This document shows positions 49,559-56,771 of a stretch of DNA of 64,000 nt, in pieces. The first letter of the stretch is position 1. The number at the start of each line of letters is the position of its first letter. The notes under the pieces were generated by a model. It had not been told where the DNA came from. It did not search any database and worked only from the letters and a program-made list of their open reading frames with translations. Source of the DNA: Hamadaea sp013361475 (GTDB lineage Bacteria; Actinomycetota; Actinomycetes; Mycobacteriales; Micromonosporaceae). The stretch is taken from assembly GCF_040654195.1 (NCBI RefSeq), contig NZ_JBFAHM010000016.1, positions 62,001 through 126,000 on the forward strand, in the 5' to 3' direction. The translations under genes and the position numbers were made by a program.

Positions 49559-49993
49559 ATGGCATTTCCCGACCGCATCGAGCGGACCCTTGAGCTGAAG
49601 CACGCCCCGGAACGCGTCTGGCAGGCGCTGACCACGGCCGAGGGCCTGGGCACCTGGTTCGGCCAGCAGGCCGAGGTGGATCTCCGGGTCGGCGGCCAGG
49701 CCAAGCTCACCTGGGACAGCGGCGACGTCGCCACGCTCACCATCGAGCGCGTCGAGCCGCCGCACGTCTTCGGCTACACCTGGATGATCTACGGCCTGCC
49801 CGCCGACGACCCGCGCCGCACCTACGTCGAGTTCACCTTGGAGCCGAGCGGCTCCGGCACTACCCTGACCATGGTGGAGACCGGATTCGCACAACTCCCC
49901 GACGGCGAGTACAAGAAGGCGTACTCGGCCAACAACGAGGGGTGGACCAACGAACTCGGCGAGCTCGTCGCGTACCTCGATGGAAACCACTGA
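49559..49993 (+). CDS. SRPBCC (AHSA1-type) protein
   Basis: A 144-residue START/Bet v1-fold protein: TLELKHAPERVWQALTTAEGLGTWFG at the start, VEFTLEPSGSGTTLTMVETGF in the middle, and a terminal helix EGWTNELGELVAYLD. The AHSA1 subfamily binds small hydrophobic ligands or chaperones; the ligand is unknown. ATG 49559 follows AAGGAGA. It overlaps the ArsR gene by 14 bp in a frequent actinobacterial pair, in which the ArsR protein represses both. Confidence 0.9.
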   Translation: MAFPDRIERTLELKHAPERVWQALTTAEGLGTWFGQQAEVDLRVGGQAKLTWDSGDVATLTIERVEPPHVFGYTWMIYGLPADDPRRTYVEFTLEPSGSGTTLTMVETGFAQLPDGEYKKAYSANNEGWTNELGELVAYLDGNH

Positions 49994-50309
49994 CCTGGAG
50001 GCGGTGGCGCAAGAGGTCTTCACCGCCCTGGCCGACCCGAGCCGGCGAGGCATCCTCGCCACGCTCGCGGCCCACGGCCCGGCCACCGCGACCGACCTGG
50101 CGGCGCGCCTGCCGATCACCCGGCAGGCCATCGCCAAGCACCTCGGCCTCCTCGCCGAGGCCGGCCTGGTCGTCGCCGAGCCCGGCGAACGGCGCCGCGT
50201 CCGCTACCGGGTGGACTCCGCGCCGATGAAGATCGCTCAGCAGTTCCTCGGGGCACTCGCCCGCGACTGGGACGGGCCGCTGGCGGCCCTGCAACGCCAG
50301 CTCGACTGA
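49980..50309 (+). CDS. ArsR family regulator
   Basis: A 109-residue winged-helix repressor: ALADPSRRGILATLAAHGPATATDLAARL, then the recognition helix PITRQAIAKHLGLLAEAGLV and a basic wing GERRRVRYRV. It lacks the Cys metal box, so it is not an arsenic/zinc sensor. The ATG lies inside the end of the SRPBCC gene (14-bp overlap). Two inverted repeats at the operon promoter are the likely binding sites, giving negative autoregulation. Confidence 0.93.
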   Translation: METTDLEAVAQEVFTALADPSRRGILATLAAHGPATATDLAARLPITRQAIAKHLGLLAEAGLVVAEPGERRRVRYRVDSAPMKIAQQFLGALARDWDGPLAALQRQLD

Positions 50310-50396
50310 CCGACCGCGACCGCAAGCGTCTCCGCACTCCGCGGGCGACGCCGATGGCGCGCGCCTTCATCCAGCAGCGCACACCTCACTCGAGAA

Positions 50397-50840
50397 ATGA
50401 GCATCACCATGGACATCCTGCACCGCGTCGGCGTCATCGCCGAGCCCAGCGAGGTCTACTCGGCCCTCACCACAATCGACGGCCTGGCCGCCTGGTGGAC
50501 GAGGGACACCTCGGCCACCGACGACGGCATCCTGCAGTTCCGCTTCATCCCGGGCGGATTCGACATGAAGGTCCTCGACACCCGCCCCGGCGAACTGGTC
50601 CTGTGGGAGGTCGTCGAAGGCCCCGCCGAATGGATCGGCACCCACGTCCGCTTCGACCTCAAGCGGGAGGACGAGTTCACGATCATCCTCTTCCGCCACG
50701 AGGGCTGGCGAGAGGAGGTGGAGTTCATGAACCACTGCTCCACCAAGTGGGCCACGTTCCTGATGAGCCTCAAGAAGTTCGTCGAGACCGGCAAGGGAGA
50801 GCCCGCGCCGGACGACGTCCAGATCAGCAACTGGCACTGA
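50397..50840 (+). CDS. SRPBCC family protein
   Basis: A 147-residue protein of the same fold: DILHRVGVIAEPSEVYSALTTIDGLAAWW at the start, ELVLWEVVEGPAEWIGTHVRFDL in the middle and a terminal helix TKWATFLMSLKKFVE. It is only distantly similar to the SRPBCC protein upstream. It lies 87 bp downstream of the ArsR gene on the same strand and is probably in the same regulon. A second ATG at 50409 is possible; neither has a strong ribosome-binding site. Confidence 0.88.
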   Translation: MSITMDILHRVGVIAEPSEVYSALTTIDGLAAWWTRDTSATDDGILQFRFIPGGFDMKVLDTRPGELVLWEVVEGPAEWIGTHVRFDLKREDEFTIILFRHEGWREEVEFMNHCSTKWATFLMSLKKFVETGKGEPAPDDVQISNWH

Positions 50841-50854
50841 CACCACACACCGCG

Positions 50855-50918
50855 CCTTCATGATCATGGTCATTTCCACGTTGCCATGGCGACAAGGAAT
50901 TGACCATGATCATGAAGG
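50855..50918. repeat. Long extragenic palindrome, family B copy 1
   Basis: Arms 50855-50877 and 50896-50918 (23 bp, one mismatch) with core CATGATCATGGTCA. The left arm and loop are nearly identical to a palindrome at 63424-63475. It sits between the convergent SRPBCC and membrane-protein genes and may terminate both. Confidence 0.85.
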
Positions 50919-50940
50919 ATGATCTTGAAGGTGCGGTGCG

Positions 50941-51486
50941 TCAGTCGACGAGCCGTGACTCGAGCAGAGTCAGGCGGCCCAGGTTGTGCGGATCCTTCCC
51001 CATTTGCCAGGTGTCCTGCCACTTCCCGACGCGGCCTTCGTCGGCGAAGGCGAGCCACACCATGTCGACTGGTTGCGGCAGCATCGAGGTCAGCGGGTCT
51101 TCGCCGGGCGCCAGCCGGGCCACGCTCTCGGTGATGGCCTCCCCGTCGGCGAGCGTCCAGACGACGGTGACGTCGATCGCGGCGTACCCGGTGCAGGTGA
51201 CGTTGCCGGTCAGAGTGATGTCCGCCGTCGTCACGGACGGTTCGAGGTTCGGGCGTACGGCGCGGACCATCGCCTCGCGCGCCCGTTGGGCGGAGGCGTT
51301 ACTGGCCGCGGCCGCACGGAGCGAGCCGAACGCGGCGACCGCGGCGAACACCCCGGCGGCGACCGTTCCCGCCGCCGACATGGCGCCGATCAGGGCGGTG
51401 TCGTCGCGGACGGCGATGAACGACCCGAAGAGCACGACCAGGCCGACGACGATCAGCGCCGACAGCGCCCACTTGTTCCGGAGCAT
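50941..51486 (-). CDS. Small membrane protein with soluble C-terminal domain
   Basis: A 181-residue protein with two N-terminal membrane helices (about residues 6-25 and 33-53), a short Ala/Arg-rich helix, and a C-terminal beta-rich domain (ITLTGNVTCTGYAAIDVTVVWTL). No family is recognised. ATG 51486 places the first membrane helix directly after a short basic N-terminus; a longer start at 51600 would overlap the divergent MFS promoter. It is divergent from the MFS transporter gene and convergent with the SRPBCC gene. Confidence 0.68.
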   Translation of the reverse strand: MLRNKWALSALIVVGLVVLFGSFIAVRDDTALIGAMSAAGTVAAGVFAAVAAFGSLRAAAASNASAQRAREAMVRAVRPNLEPSVTTADITLTGNVTCTGYAAIDVTVVWTLADGEAITESVARLAPGEDPLTSMLPQPVDMVWLAFADEGRVGKWQDTWQMGKDPHNLGRLTLLESRLVD

Positions 51487-51566
51487 GATCGGCAGGTTAT
51501 CCGACGTCACCCGCCGGGAAACCGGTTTGGTGGGCCGCAGCGGGCCACGTAGGTTCGGATCTTGTG

Positions 51567-52823
51567 ATGGATAAGCTCGTGCCGGCCCGGCTGGGGACAA
51601 GTTACCGCTGGCTGCTGGCGTCGTCGTGGACGACCAACTTCGGCGACGGCATCGCGATGGCGGCCGGTCCGCTGTTGGTCGCCTCGCTGACCGACGAGCC
51701 GTTCCTCATCTCCGTGGCCGCGCTGCTGGGGTGGGCCCCGCCGCTCGTGTTCAGCTTGTACGCCGGGGTGCTGTCGGATCGGCACAATCGGCGCCGGATC
51801 GTGCTGACCGCCAACGCCGTACGCGTGGTGATCCTGGCGGTGTTGGTGACGGCGGTCGCCACCGGGACGGCGACGGTGGCTGTGGCGCTGGCCGGGTTGG
51901 GTCTGCTGGCGACGGCGGAGGTGTTCGCCGACAATACGACGGCGACGCTGACGCCGATGCTGGTCAGCCGGGACGATCTGGCCCTCGCCAATTCCCGGAT
52001 CCAGACGGGGTTCATCACGCTCAATCAGCTCGCCGGGCCCCCGCTCGGCGCGGCCCTGTTCGCGGCTGGGATGGCGTGGCCGTTCCTCGGCCAGACGCTG
52101 CTCGTGATCGCCGGTACGCTCCTCGTCTCCCGGGTGGTGCTGCCACCGCACGGACAGTCGGCCGACGGTGGGGAATCCCGGAATCTGCGGAAGGACCTGG
52201 CGGCCGGGTTCCGGTGGACGCTGTCCCACGCCGCTGTGCGTACCCTTGGCTTGACGATTTTGATCTTCAACGTGACCTTCGGCGCGGCCTGGTCGGTGCT
52301 GGTCCTCTACGCGCAGGATCGCCTCGGCCTCGGGTCGGTCGGGTTCGGCCTGATGACCACGGTGGGCGCGGTCGGCGGCCTGGTGGGGACGGGGTTGTAC
52401 GGCTGGATCACCCGGCACGTGAGCCTGGGCGACATCATGCGGGTGGGGTTGATCATCGAAACCTTGACCCACCTGGGCCTGGCACTGACCCGCTCGCCCT
52501 GGGTCGCGGCCGGCATCTTCTTCCTCTTCGGGGCGCACGCCTTCATCTGGGGCACCACCTCGATCACGGTACGCCAGCGCGCAGTCCCCCGGGAGCTGCA
52601 AGGACGCGTCGGCGGTGTCTACACCATCTGCGTGTACGGCGGCCTCGTCGTCGGTTCGGCGATCGGCGGTGGACTCGCCACCCGGTTCGGGGTGACCGCG
52701 CCGTTCTGGTTCGCCTTCGCGGGGTCGGCGGTCTTCGTGGTCGCGCTGTGGCGGCAGCTCGCCCGGATCGCGCACGACGAGGAGCCGCACGCCGAGCGTC
52801 CACTGGAGACCGTCTCGGCGTAA
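51567..52823 (+). CDS. MFS transporter
   Basis: A 418-residue major-facilitator protein with about 12 membrane helices in two halves. WTTNFGDGIAMAAGPLLVASLT in helix 1 and VLSDRHNRRRIVLTANAVR in loop 2-3 (the GxxxDRxxRR signature) place it with drug/siderophore-type exporters (MdtH/EntS-like DHA group). The substrate is unknown. TAGGTT (51550-51555) lies just upstream, so GTG 51564 or ATG 51567 is probably used on a nearly leaderless mRNA; I chose ATG. Confidence 0.9.
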   Translation: MDKLVPARLGTSYRWLLASSWTTNFGDGIAMAAGPLLVASLTDEPFLISVAALLGWAPPLVFSLYAGVLSDRHNRRRIVLTANAVRVVILAVLVTAVATGTATVAVALAGLGLLATAEVFADNTTATLTPMLVSRDDLALANSRIQTGFITLNQLAGPPLGAALFAAGMAWPFLGQTLLVIAGTLLVSRVVLPPHGQSADGGESRNLRKDLAAGFRWTLSHAAVRTLGLTILIFNVTFGAAWSVLVLYAQDRLGLGSVGFGLMTTVGAVGGLVGTGLYGWITRHVSLGDIMRVGLIIETLTHLGLALTRSPWVAAGIFFLFGAHAFIWGTTSITVRQRAVPRELQGRVGGVYTICVYGGLVVGSAIGGGLATRFGVTAPFWFAFAGSAVFVVALWRQLARIAHDEEPHAERPLETVSA

Positions 52824-52840
52824 CGCACCCAGCCGCCTTT

Positions 52841-52924
52841 GGCGCGTTGGCGCGTTGGCGCGTTGGCGCGTTGGCGCGTTGGCGCGTTGGCGCGTTGGCG
52901 CGTTGGCGCGTTGGCGCGTTGGCG
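52841..52924. repeat. 8-bp tandem repeat array
   Basis: About 10.5 perfect copies of GGCGCGTT, running directly into the left arm of the family A palindrome. A pure short-unit array of this kind is prone to slippage and length change. It lies 18 bp after the MFS stop and is followed by the palindrome and the LacI-type operator of the galactanase gene. Confidence 0.97.
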
Positions 52925-52986
52925 CTGGATCAGGGTTCTCGGTCGAATCTTGCCCCATGATTCGACCGAGAACCCTGATCCAGCGC
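52922..52986. repeat. Long extragenic palindrome, family A copy 2
   Basis: Perfect 28-bp arms (52922-52949 and 52959-52986) with a 9-base loop; left arm begins GCGCTGGATCAGGGTTC. It matches the palindrome at 14262-14320 across nearly its whole length. Here the neighbours run in the same direction (MFS, then galactanase), so it could terminate the MFS transcript. Confidence 0.92.
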
Positions 52987-53046
52987 AAAGAAGGCGCGCA
53001 ACACGGCGGGAAATGAGGGCTTCCGGCACAGACGAGCACAGGTGTA

Positions 53047-53062
53047 CCGTGAGCGCTCACGG
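53047..53062. promoter_or_regulatory. LacI-type operator upstream of galactanase
   Basis: CCGTGAGCGCTCACGG, a perfect 16-bp palindrome with central CG, the classic shape of a LacI-family site. It is 22 bp upstream of the GH53 start; a LacI-family gene lies immediately downstream of GH53. Confidence 0.85.
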
Positions 53063-53084
53063 TCCCCCGCCCGAGGGAGTAAAG

Positions 53085-54197
53085 ATGCGAAGAACCCTGC
53101 TCAGCAGCGCGATCTCGGTACTGCTCCTCGTCACCGCCGTCCCAGCCACCGCTGCCCACGCGGCCGGCACGCCACTGTCCATGCTGGGCGCCGACGTCTC
53201 CAGCCTCCAGCGTTCCGAGGATCTCGGCGGCACGTACTACACCGAGAGCGGCGCCCGCGCGGACGCCCTGCAGATCCTCAAGAGTCACGGGGTGAACTAC
53301 ATCCGGCTGCGTGCCTGGGTGAACCCGTCGATCAACTACAACAACAAGGCCAAGATCCTGGCCATGGCGCAGCGGGTGAAAGCGCAGGGCATGAAGCTCT
53401 ACCTGAACCTGCACTACTCCGACCGCTGGGCCGACGGCGCCCACCAGACCAAGCCGGCGGCCTGGGCCGGGCACACCTTCACCCAGCTGCAGTCCGATGT
53501 GTACACCTACACGTACGACATGTGCGCGAGCCTGAAGGCCCAGGGCACCCCGGCTTCGATGATCTCGATCGGCAACGAGATCCAGGCCGGCATGCTGTGG
53601 CCGGAGGGCGGCACCGGCAACTGGGCGCAGCTCGGCGCGCTGCTCAAGCAGGGCTATGACGCGGTCAAGGCCTGCGACCCGAGCGCGCTGGTGATGCTCC
53701 ACCTCGCCGACGGCGGCGACAACGCGCTCTACCGCAGCTGGTTCGACAGCGCCGTGGCGCAGGGCGTGAAGTTCGACGTCATCGGCCTGTCCTACTACGG
53801 CATCTGGCACGGGCCGATCTCCGCCCTGCAGGCCAACATGAACGACGTCTCGGCCCGGTACGACAAGCCCGTCGTGGTCGCGGAAACCGCGTACCCGTGG
53901 ACCCTCGACTGGGCCGACAACGAGGGCAACGTCTGCTGCAGTCGCGACATGCTGCTCGCGGGCTATCCCGCCTCGAAGTCGGGCCAGCAGAAGAACCTGC
54001 GCGACGTGCTCCAGGCGGTCCGGAACGTGCCCGGGGGCAAGGGCCTCGGCGCGTTCTGGTGGGAACCCACCTGGACCGCGGTCACCGGCAACGGCTGGGA
54101 CCCCGACAACACGGCCACCGGCGACAGCTGGGAGAACATGACCCTGTTCGACTTCTCCAGCCACGCGCTCCCGGCCATGTCCGAGTTCAAACCCTAG
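53085..54197 (+). CDS. Secreted arabinogalactan endo-beta-1,4-galactanase (GH53)
   Basis: A 370-residue exported enzyme. A Sec signal peptide ends near residue 27 (AAHAAG). The GH53 barrel shows LGADVSSLQRSEDLGG, YIRLRAWVNPS, LYLNLHYSDRWADGAHQTKP, the acid/base Glu in MISIGNEIQAG, and the nucleophile Glu in VVVAETAYPWTLDW. It cleaves beta-1,4-galactan of plant type I arabinogalactan. ATG 53085 follows GAGGGAG. A LacI-type palindrome upstream and a LacI gene downstream indicate induction by galacto-oligosaccharides. Confidence 0.95.
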   Translation: MRRTLLSSAISVLLLVTAVPATAAHAAGTPLSMLGADVSSLQRSEDLGGTYYTESGARADALQILKSHGVNYIRLRAWVNPSINYNNKAKILAMAQRVKAQGMKLYLNLHYSDRWADGAHQTKPAAWAGHTFTQLQSDVYTYTYDMCASLKAQGTPASMISIGNEIQAGMLWPEGGTGNWAQLGALLKQGYDAVKACDPSALVMLHLADGGDNALYRSWFDSAVAQGVKFDVIGLSYYGIWHGPISALQANMNDVSARYDKPVVVAETAYPWTLDWADNEGNVCCSRDMLLAGYPASKSGQQKNLRDVLQAVRNVPGGKGLGAFWWEPTWTAVTGNGWDPDNTATGDSWENMTLFDFSSHALPAMSEFKP

Positions 54198-54205
54198 ATC
54201 GACTC

Positions 54206-54239
54206 GTACGCCCAGCGCAGCGCACTGCGCTGGGCGTAC
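54206..54239 (+). terminator. Terminator of the galactanase gene
   Basis: Perfect 15-bp stem GTACGCCCAGCGCAG (54206-54220) and its complement (54225-54239) with loop CGCA, starting 9 bp after the GH53 stop. No T-tract follows. It overlaps the region where a -35 for the LacI gene would be. Confidence 0.8.
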
Positions 54240-54258
54240 TGCCGGGGGCCGGCCTGCA

Positions 54259-54264
54259 TATGAT
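54259..54264 (+). promoter_or_regulatory. -10 box of the LacI gene
   Basis: TATGAT seven bases upstream of GTG 54272, consistent with a leaderless transcript for the regulator. No good -35 is visible. Confidence 0.55.
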
Positions 54265-54271
54265 TCGTCTC

Positions 54272-55321
54272 GTGAGCCAGCCTCCCCATCCGAAGTCCCG
54301 TGGCGCCGCCCGGCGGGCCCAACGGACCGGGCCGACGATGGAGGATGTGGCGCGGATCGCCGGGGTCTCCCGCGGGACGGTGTCCCGGGTCCTCAACGGG
54401 GGCCACGACGTGAGCGACGCCGCCGAGGCGGCCGTCCGGGAGGCCATGCGGACCACCGGATACGTCGTGAATCATCACGCCCGCAGTCTCGTGACACGGC
54501 GTACCAACGCCATCGCGTTCGTGCTGTCGGAGCCGCATGAGCGGCTTTTCGAGGACCCCAACTTCAATACGCTGGCCCGCGCGGCGGCACAGCAGGCCGC
54601 CGCCCGGGGCGCGTCGCTGGTGCTGATGGTCGCGGGCGACCACGAGGAACGCAACCGCATCTCGGCCTACGTACGCTCCGGCCACGTGGACGGCGTACTG
54701 CTGGTGTCGACGCATCGGGGCGACCCGTTGGTGACCGAACTCGCGCACAGCGCGCTGCCGGTGGTGGTGTGCGGCAAGCCGCTGGACCACACCGCCGACT
54801 TCCGCTTCGTGGCGGCCGACGATCGCGAGGGCGGTCGCCTCCTGACCCGGCACCTGCTCGACCTGGGCCGCCGCCGGATCGGCATGATCACCGGGCCGCA
54901 GGACACCTCGGGCGGGGCCGAGCGCCTCCTCGGCTACCAGGACGTGCTCGGCGACCGGTTCGATCCGGGCCTCGTCGTGCCCGCGACGGAGTACAGCCTG
55001 GCCGCCGGCGAGGCGGCGATGCGGTCGCTGGTGGCGGGGGCGTCCGATGTGGATGCCGTCTTCGCGGCGTCGGACCTGCTCGCGGCGGGCGCGCTGGCCG
55101 CGTTGCGGGACGCCGGGCGGCGTGTGCCGGCCGACGTGGCGCTCGGCGGGTTCGACGACTCGGTGATCGCGAGGTCCACGGTGCCCGCGTTGACGACCGT
55201 ACGCCAGCCGATCGAAGAAGTCGGCCGGCAACTCGTGCGAGTGCTGTTCGACCTGCTCGACGGGCGTACGCCGGACTCCGTCACAGTGCCCGTCTCCCTC
55301 GTACGCCGCGCCTCCGCCTAA
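54272..55321 (+). CDS. LacI family transcriptional regulator
   Basis: A 349-residue repressor. After a 24-residue basic leader comes the DNA-binding domain MEDVARIAGVSRGTVSRVLNG and the hinge region GYVVNHHARSL; residues 70-345 form the periplasmic-binding-protein-like sugar sensor (VDGVLLVSTHRGD, DDREGGRLLTRHLLDLGRRRIG, LGGFDDSVIARSTVPALTTVRQP). GTG 54272 is chosen from the TATGAT box seven bases upstream; ATG 54260 would add four residues. It probably represses the adjacent GH53 galactanase via the palindrome at 53047. Confidence 0.93.
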   Translation: MSQPPHPKSRGAARRAQRTGPTMEDVARIAGVSRGTVSRVLNGGHDVSDAAEAAVREAMRTTGYVVNHHARSLVTRRTNAIAFVLSEPHERLFEDPNFNTLARAAAQQAAARGASLVLMVAGDHEERNRISAYVRSGHVDGVLLVSTHRGDPLVTELAHSALPVVVCGKPLDHTADFRFVAADDREGGRLLTRHLLDLGRRRIGMITGPQDTSGGAERLLGYQDVLGDRFDPGLVVPATEYSLAAGEAAMRSLVAGASDVDAVFAASDLLAAGALAALRDAGRRVPADVALGGFDDSVIARSTVPALTTVRQPIEEVGRQLVRVLFDLLDGRTPDSVTVPVSLVRRASA

Positions 55322-55338
55322 CTCCCCTCCCTCTTTCG

Positions 55339-55415
55339 CGTGATCATTGCGTCACCCATGCTGTTTCGCGCGGCGAAATGCCCGAGTAAACAGCATGGCT
55401 GACGCGATGATCACG
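55339..55415. repeat. Long palindrome at the end of a truncated ABC gene
   Basis: Arms 55339-55366 and 55388-55415 (28 bp, two mismatches) with outer CGTGATCAT and inner CATGCTGTTT, loop of 21 bases. It lies between the convergent LacI and ABC-ATPase genes; the right arm includes the ABC stop codon. It could terminate both genes or mark the rearrangement that truncated the ABC gene. Confidence 0.85.
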
Positions 55416-55758
55416 AAGCGGTCCGGGACGGCACCTCGATCGTGCCGGTGACTCCGGTCAGCACGACCTCGGCGACCGTCAGCGGCGACCGCAGCGGGTG
55501 CCGGGGGTTGACGTGGCCGATCCGGCGCCGCAACGCCTGCAGTTCCACCCGGCCGAGCTGCTCTCCCAGCACGTGCACCGTACCGCTGGTGGGATGGGTG
55601 ACCGCGCCGCAGAAGCCGAGCACCGTGCTCTTGCCCGCCCCGTTCGGCCCGAGCAGCGCCCAGTGCTCGCCCGGGCCGACGCCCAGCGTGATCCCGTGGA
55701 GGATCTGCTTGCCGTCCCGGCGGAAGGTCACCTCGTGCAGCGACAGCACTGTGCTCAT
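55411..55758 (-). pseudogene. Truncated ABC transporter ATPase
   Basis: Only 115 residues are encoded, whereas ABC ATPases of this type have about 240-270. The N-terminal half is good: LSLHEVTFRRDGKQILHGIT, Walker A GPNGAGKST, then RRRIGHVNPRHPLRSPLTVAEVVLTG. The Q-loop region, LSGGQ signature, Walker B and switch His are missing. The stop falls in the right arm of a 77-bp palindrome. No continuation is found in any frame beyond it. It is probably a deletion relic of an iron- or molybdate-type importer ATPase, unlikely to hydrolyse ATP. Confidence 0.85.
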
Positions 55759-55825
55759 CCCGGCACGGTAGTGGGACGGGCGGGACCAGCGTCACTGCCC
55801 GGACGCCGGTCCCGCCCAGTGGTCG

Positions 55826-56677
55826 TCAGCGGTGCAGGTCGCGGACCGCGTCCCGATCGGTGGGCTGCCAGCCCAGCAGATCCCGGGCGCGTACGCCGCT
55901 GACCGCCTGGTCGAGGGCGAGCGCGTCGGCGAACGGCTCACCGAGGGTGGCCGAGGCGTCCGGCCGCAGCCACAGCTCCGCCCGTCCAGTCCCACCGGCG
56001 GCCAGATCGGTCGCGGCGGCCAAGGCGACCACGGAGACCGCCGGCTCGTCGACGCCGTGCAGCAGGGTGCCCGCCGGAGCGGATTCGACGGCGAGGGCGT
56101 ACAGGTCGGCGAGGTCGTCGACGTGCACCATGGGCCACCGCGTCCCCGGATCGCCGAAGTAGCGGCCGACGCCGTGCTTGCGGGCGAGGTCGAGCAGCAG
56201 CGCCGGGATGCCGCCGCCGTTGCCATAGACGATGCCCGGCCGGATGACGACCGACCGTACGCCGCGCTCCGCCGCCGCCAGCACCTGCTGCTCGATCAGC
56301 GGCCGGTAGGAGACGATCGGCAGCGGATTCACCGGCGCGTCCTCGGTGACCGGCTCCCGTCCGGTCCGCCCGAGCACCCAGATGCCACTCGTCTGCACCA
56401 GTACGCGTCCCGCCAGTGCGTCGACGAGCGCCGCGGTGGCGGCTTGGTCGGCCGCCCGATCACCGCTCGAGGTGGCGACGTTGACCACCGCGTCGATGTC
56501 GTCGCCGATCGCGGCTGCCAGCGTTTCCGGCCGGGTCAGGTCGCCGACGCGCACCTCGTAAGGGCTTTCGGCACGGTCTTCCCGAGCCAGCGCCACCACC
56601 TCGTGACCCCGCTGCCGCAACTTCCGGGCGGTGGCCGAGCCGATGTACCCGGTCGCGCCGATCACCAGGACCTTCAT
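55826..56677 (-). CDS. NAD-dependent epimerase/dehydratase family protein
   Basis: A 283-residue extended-SDR-type protein: VLVIGATGYIGSATARKLRQRGHEV, then VVNVATSSGD, YRPLIEQQVLAAAERGVRSVVIRPGIVYG and WPMVHVDDLADLYALA. The catalytic Tyr of YxxxK is present as SYRPLIEQ, with Lys absent, so reductase chemistry may be altered. It resembles nucleoside-diphosphate-sugar epimerase-like and stress-type proteins. ATG 56677 is preceded by AAAGAGGAAT. It is divergent from a MarR gene with two repeats between, so MarR control is likely. Confidence 0.86.
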   Translation of the reverse strand: MKVLVIGATGYIGSATARKLRQRGHEVVALAREDRAESPYEVRVGDLTRPETLAAAIGDDIDAVVNVATSSGDRAADQAATAALVDALAGRVLVQTSGIWVLGRTGREPVTEDAPVNPLPIVSYRPLIEQQVLAAAERGVRSVVIRPGIVYGNGGGIPALLLDLARKHGVGRYFGDPGTRWPMVHVDDLADLYALAVESAPAGTLLHGVDEPAVSVVALAAATDLAAGGTGRAELWLRPDASATLGEPFADALALDQAVSGVRARDLLGWQPTDRDAVRDLHR

Positions 56678-56698
56678 CGTGATTCCTCTTTCTTGAGA

Positions 56699-56767
56699 AT
56701 CTTAACGTTGAGATAATCGAACGCCGGAGACCCCTTGACGTCAAGTAGTTCAACGTTGAGATACTCG
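56699..56767. promoter_or_regulatory. Two MarR operator-like repeats and the MarR promoter
   Basis: The word AACGTTGAGATA occurs twice: in ATCTTAACGTTGAGAT (56699-56714, near-palindromic) and in TCAACGTTGAGATACTCG (56750-56767). TTGACG (56735-56740) with GATACT (56760-56765, spacing 19) is the MarR promoter candidate, the second operator covering its -10. The MarR GTG follows six bases later (leaderless). Confidence 0.72.
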
Positions 56768-56771
56768 TCTC

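Noticed and set aside
52922..52986. Transposon end
   Set aside because: A lone palindrome without a transposase or target duplication in the window; called a dispersed palindrome instead.
51507..54164. 885-codon open frame on the minus strand
   Set aside because: Antisense to MFS and GH53 genes; part of it is the translated 8-bp repeat (PTRQRANA). Not a gene.
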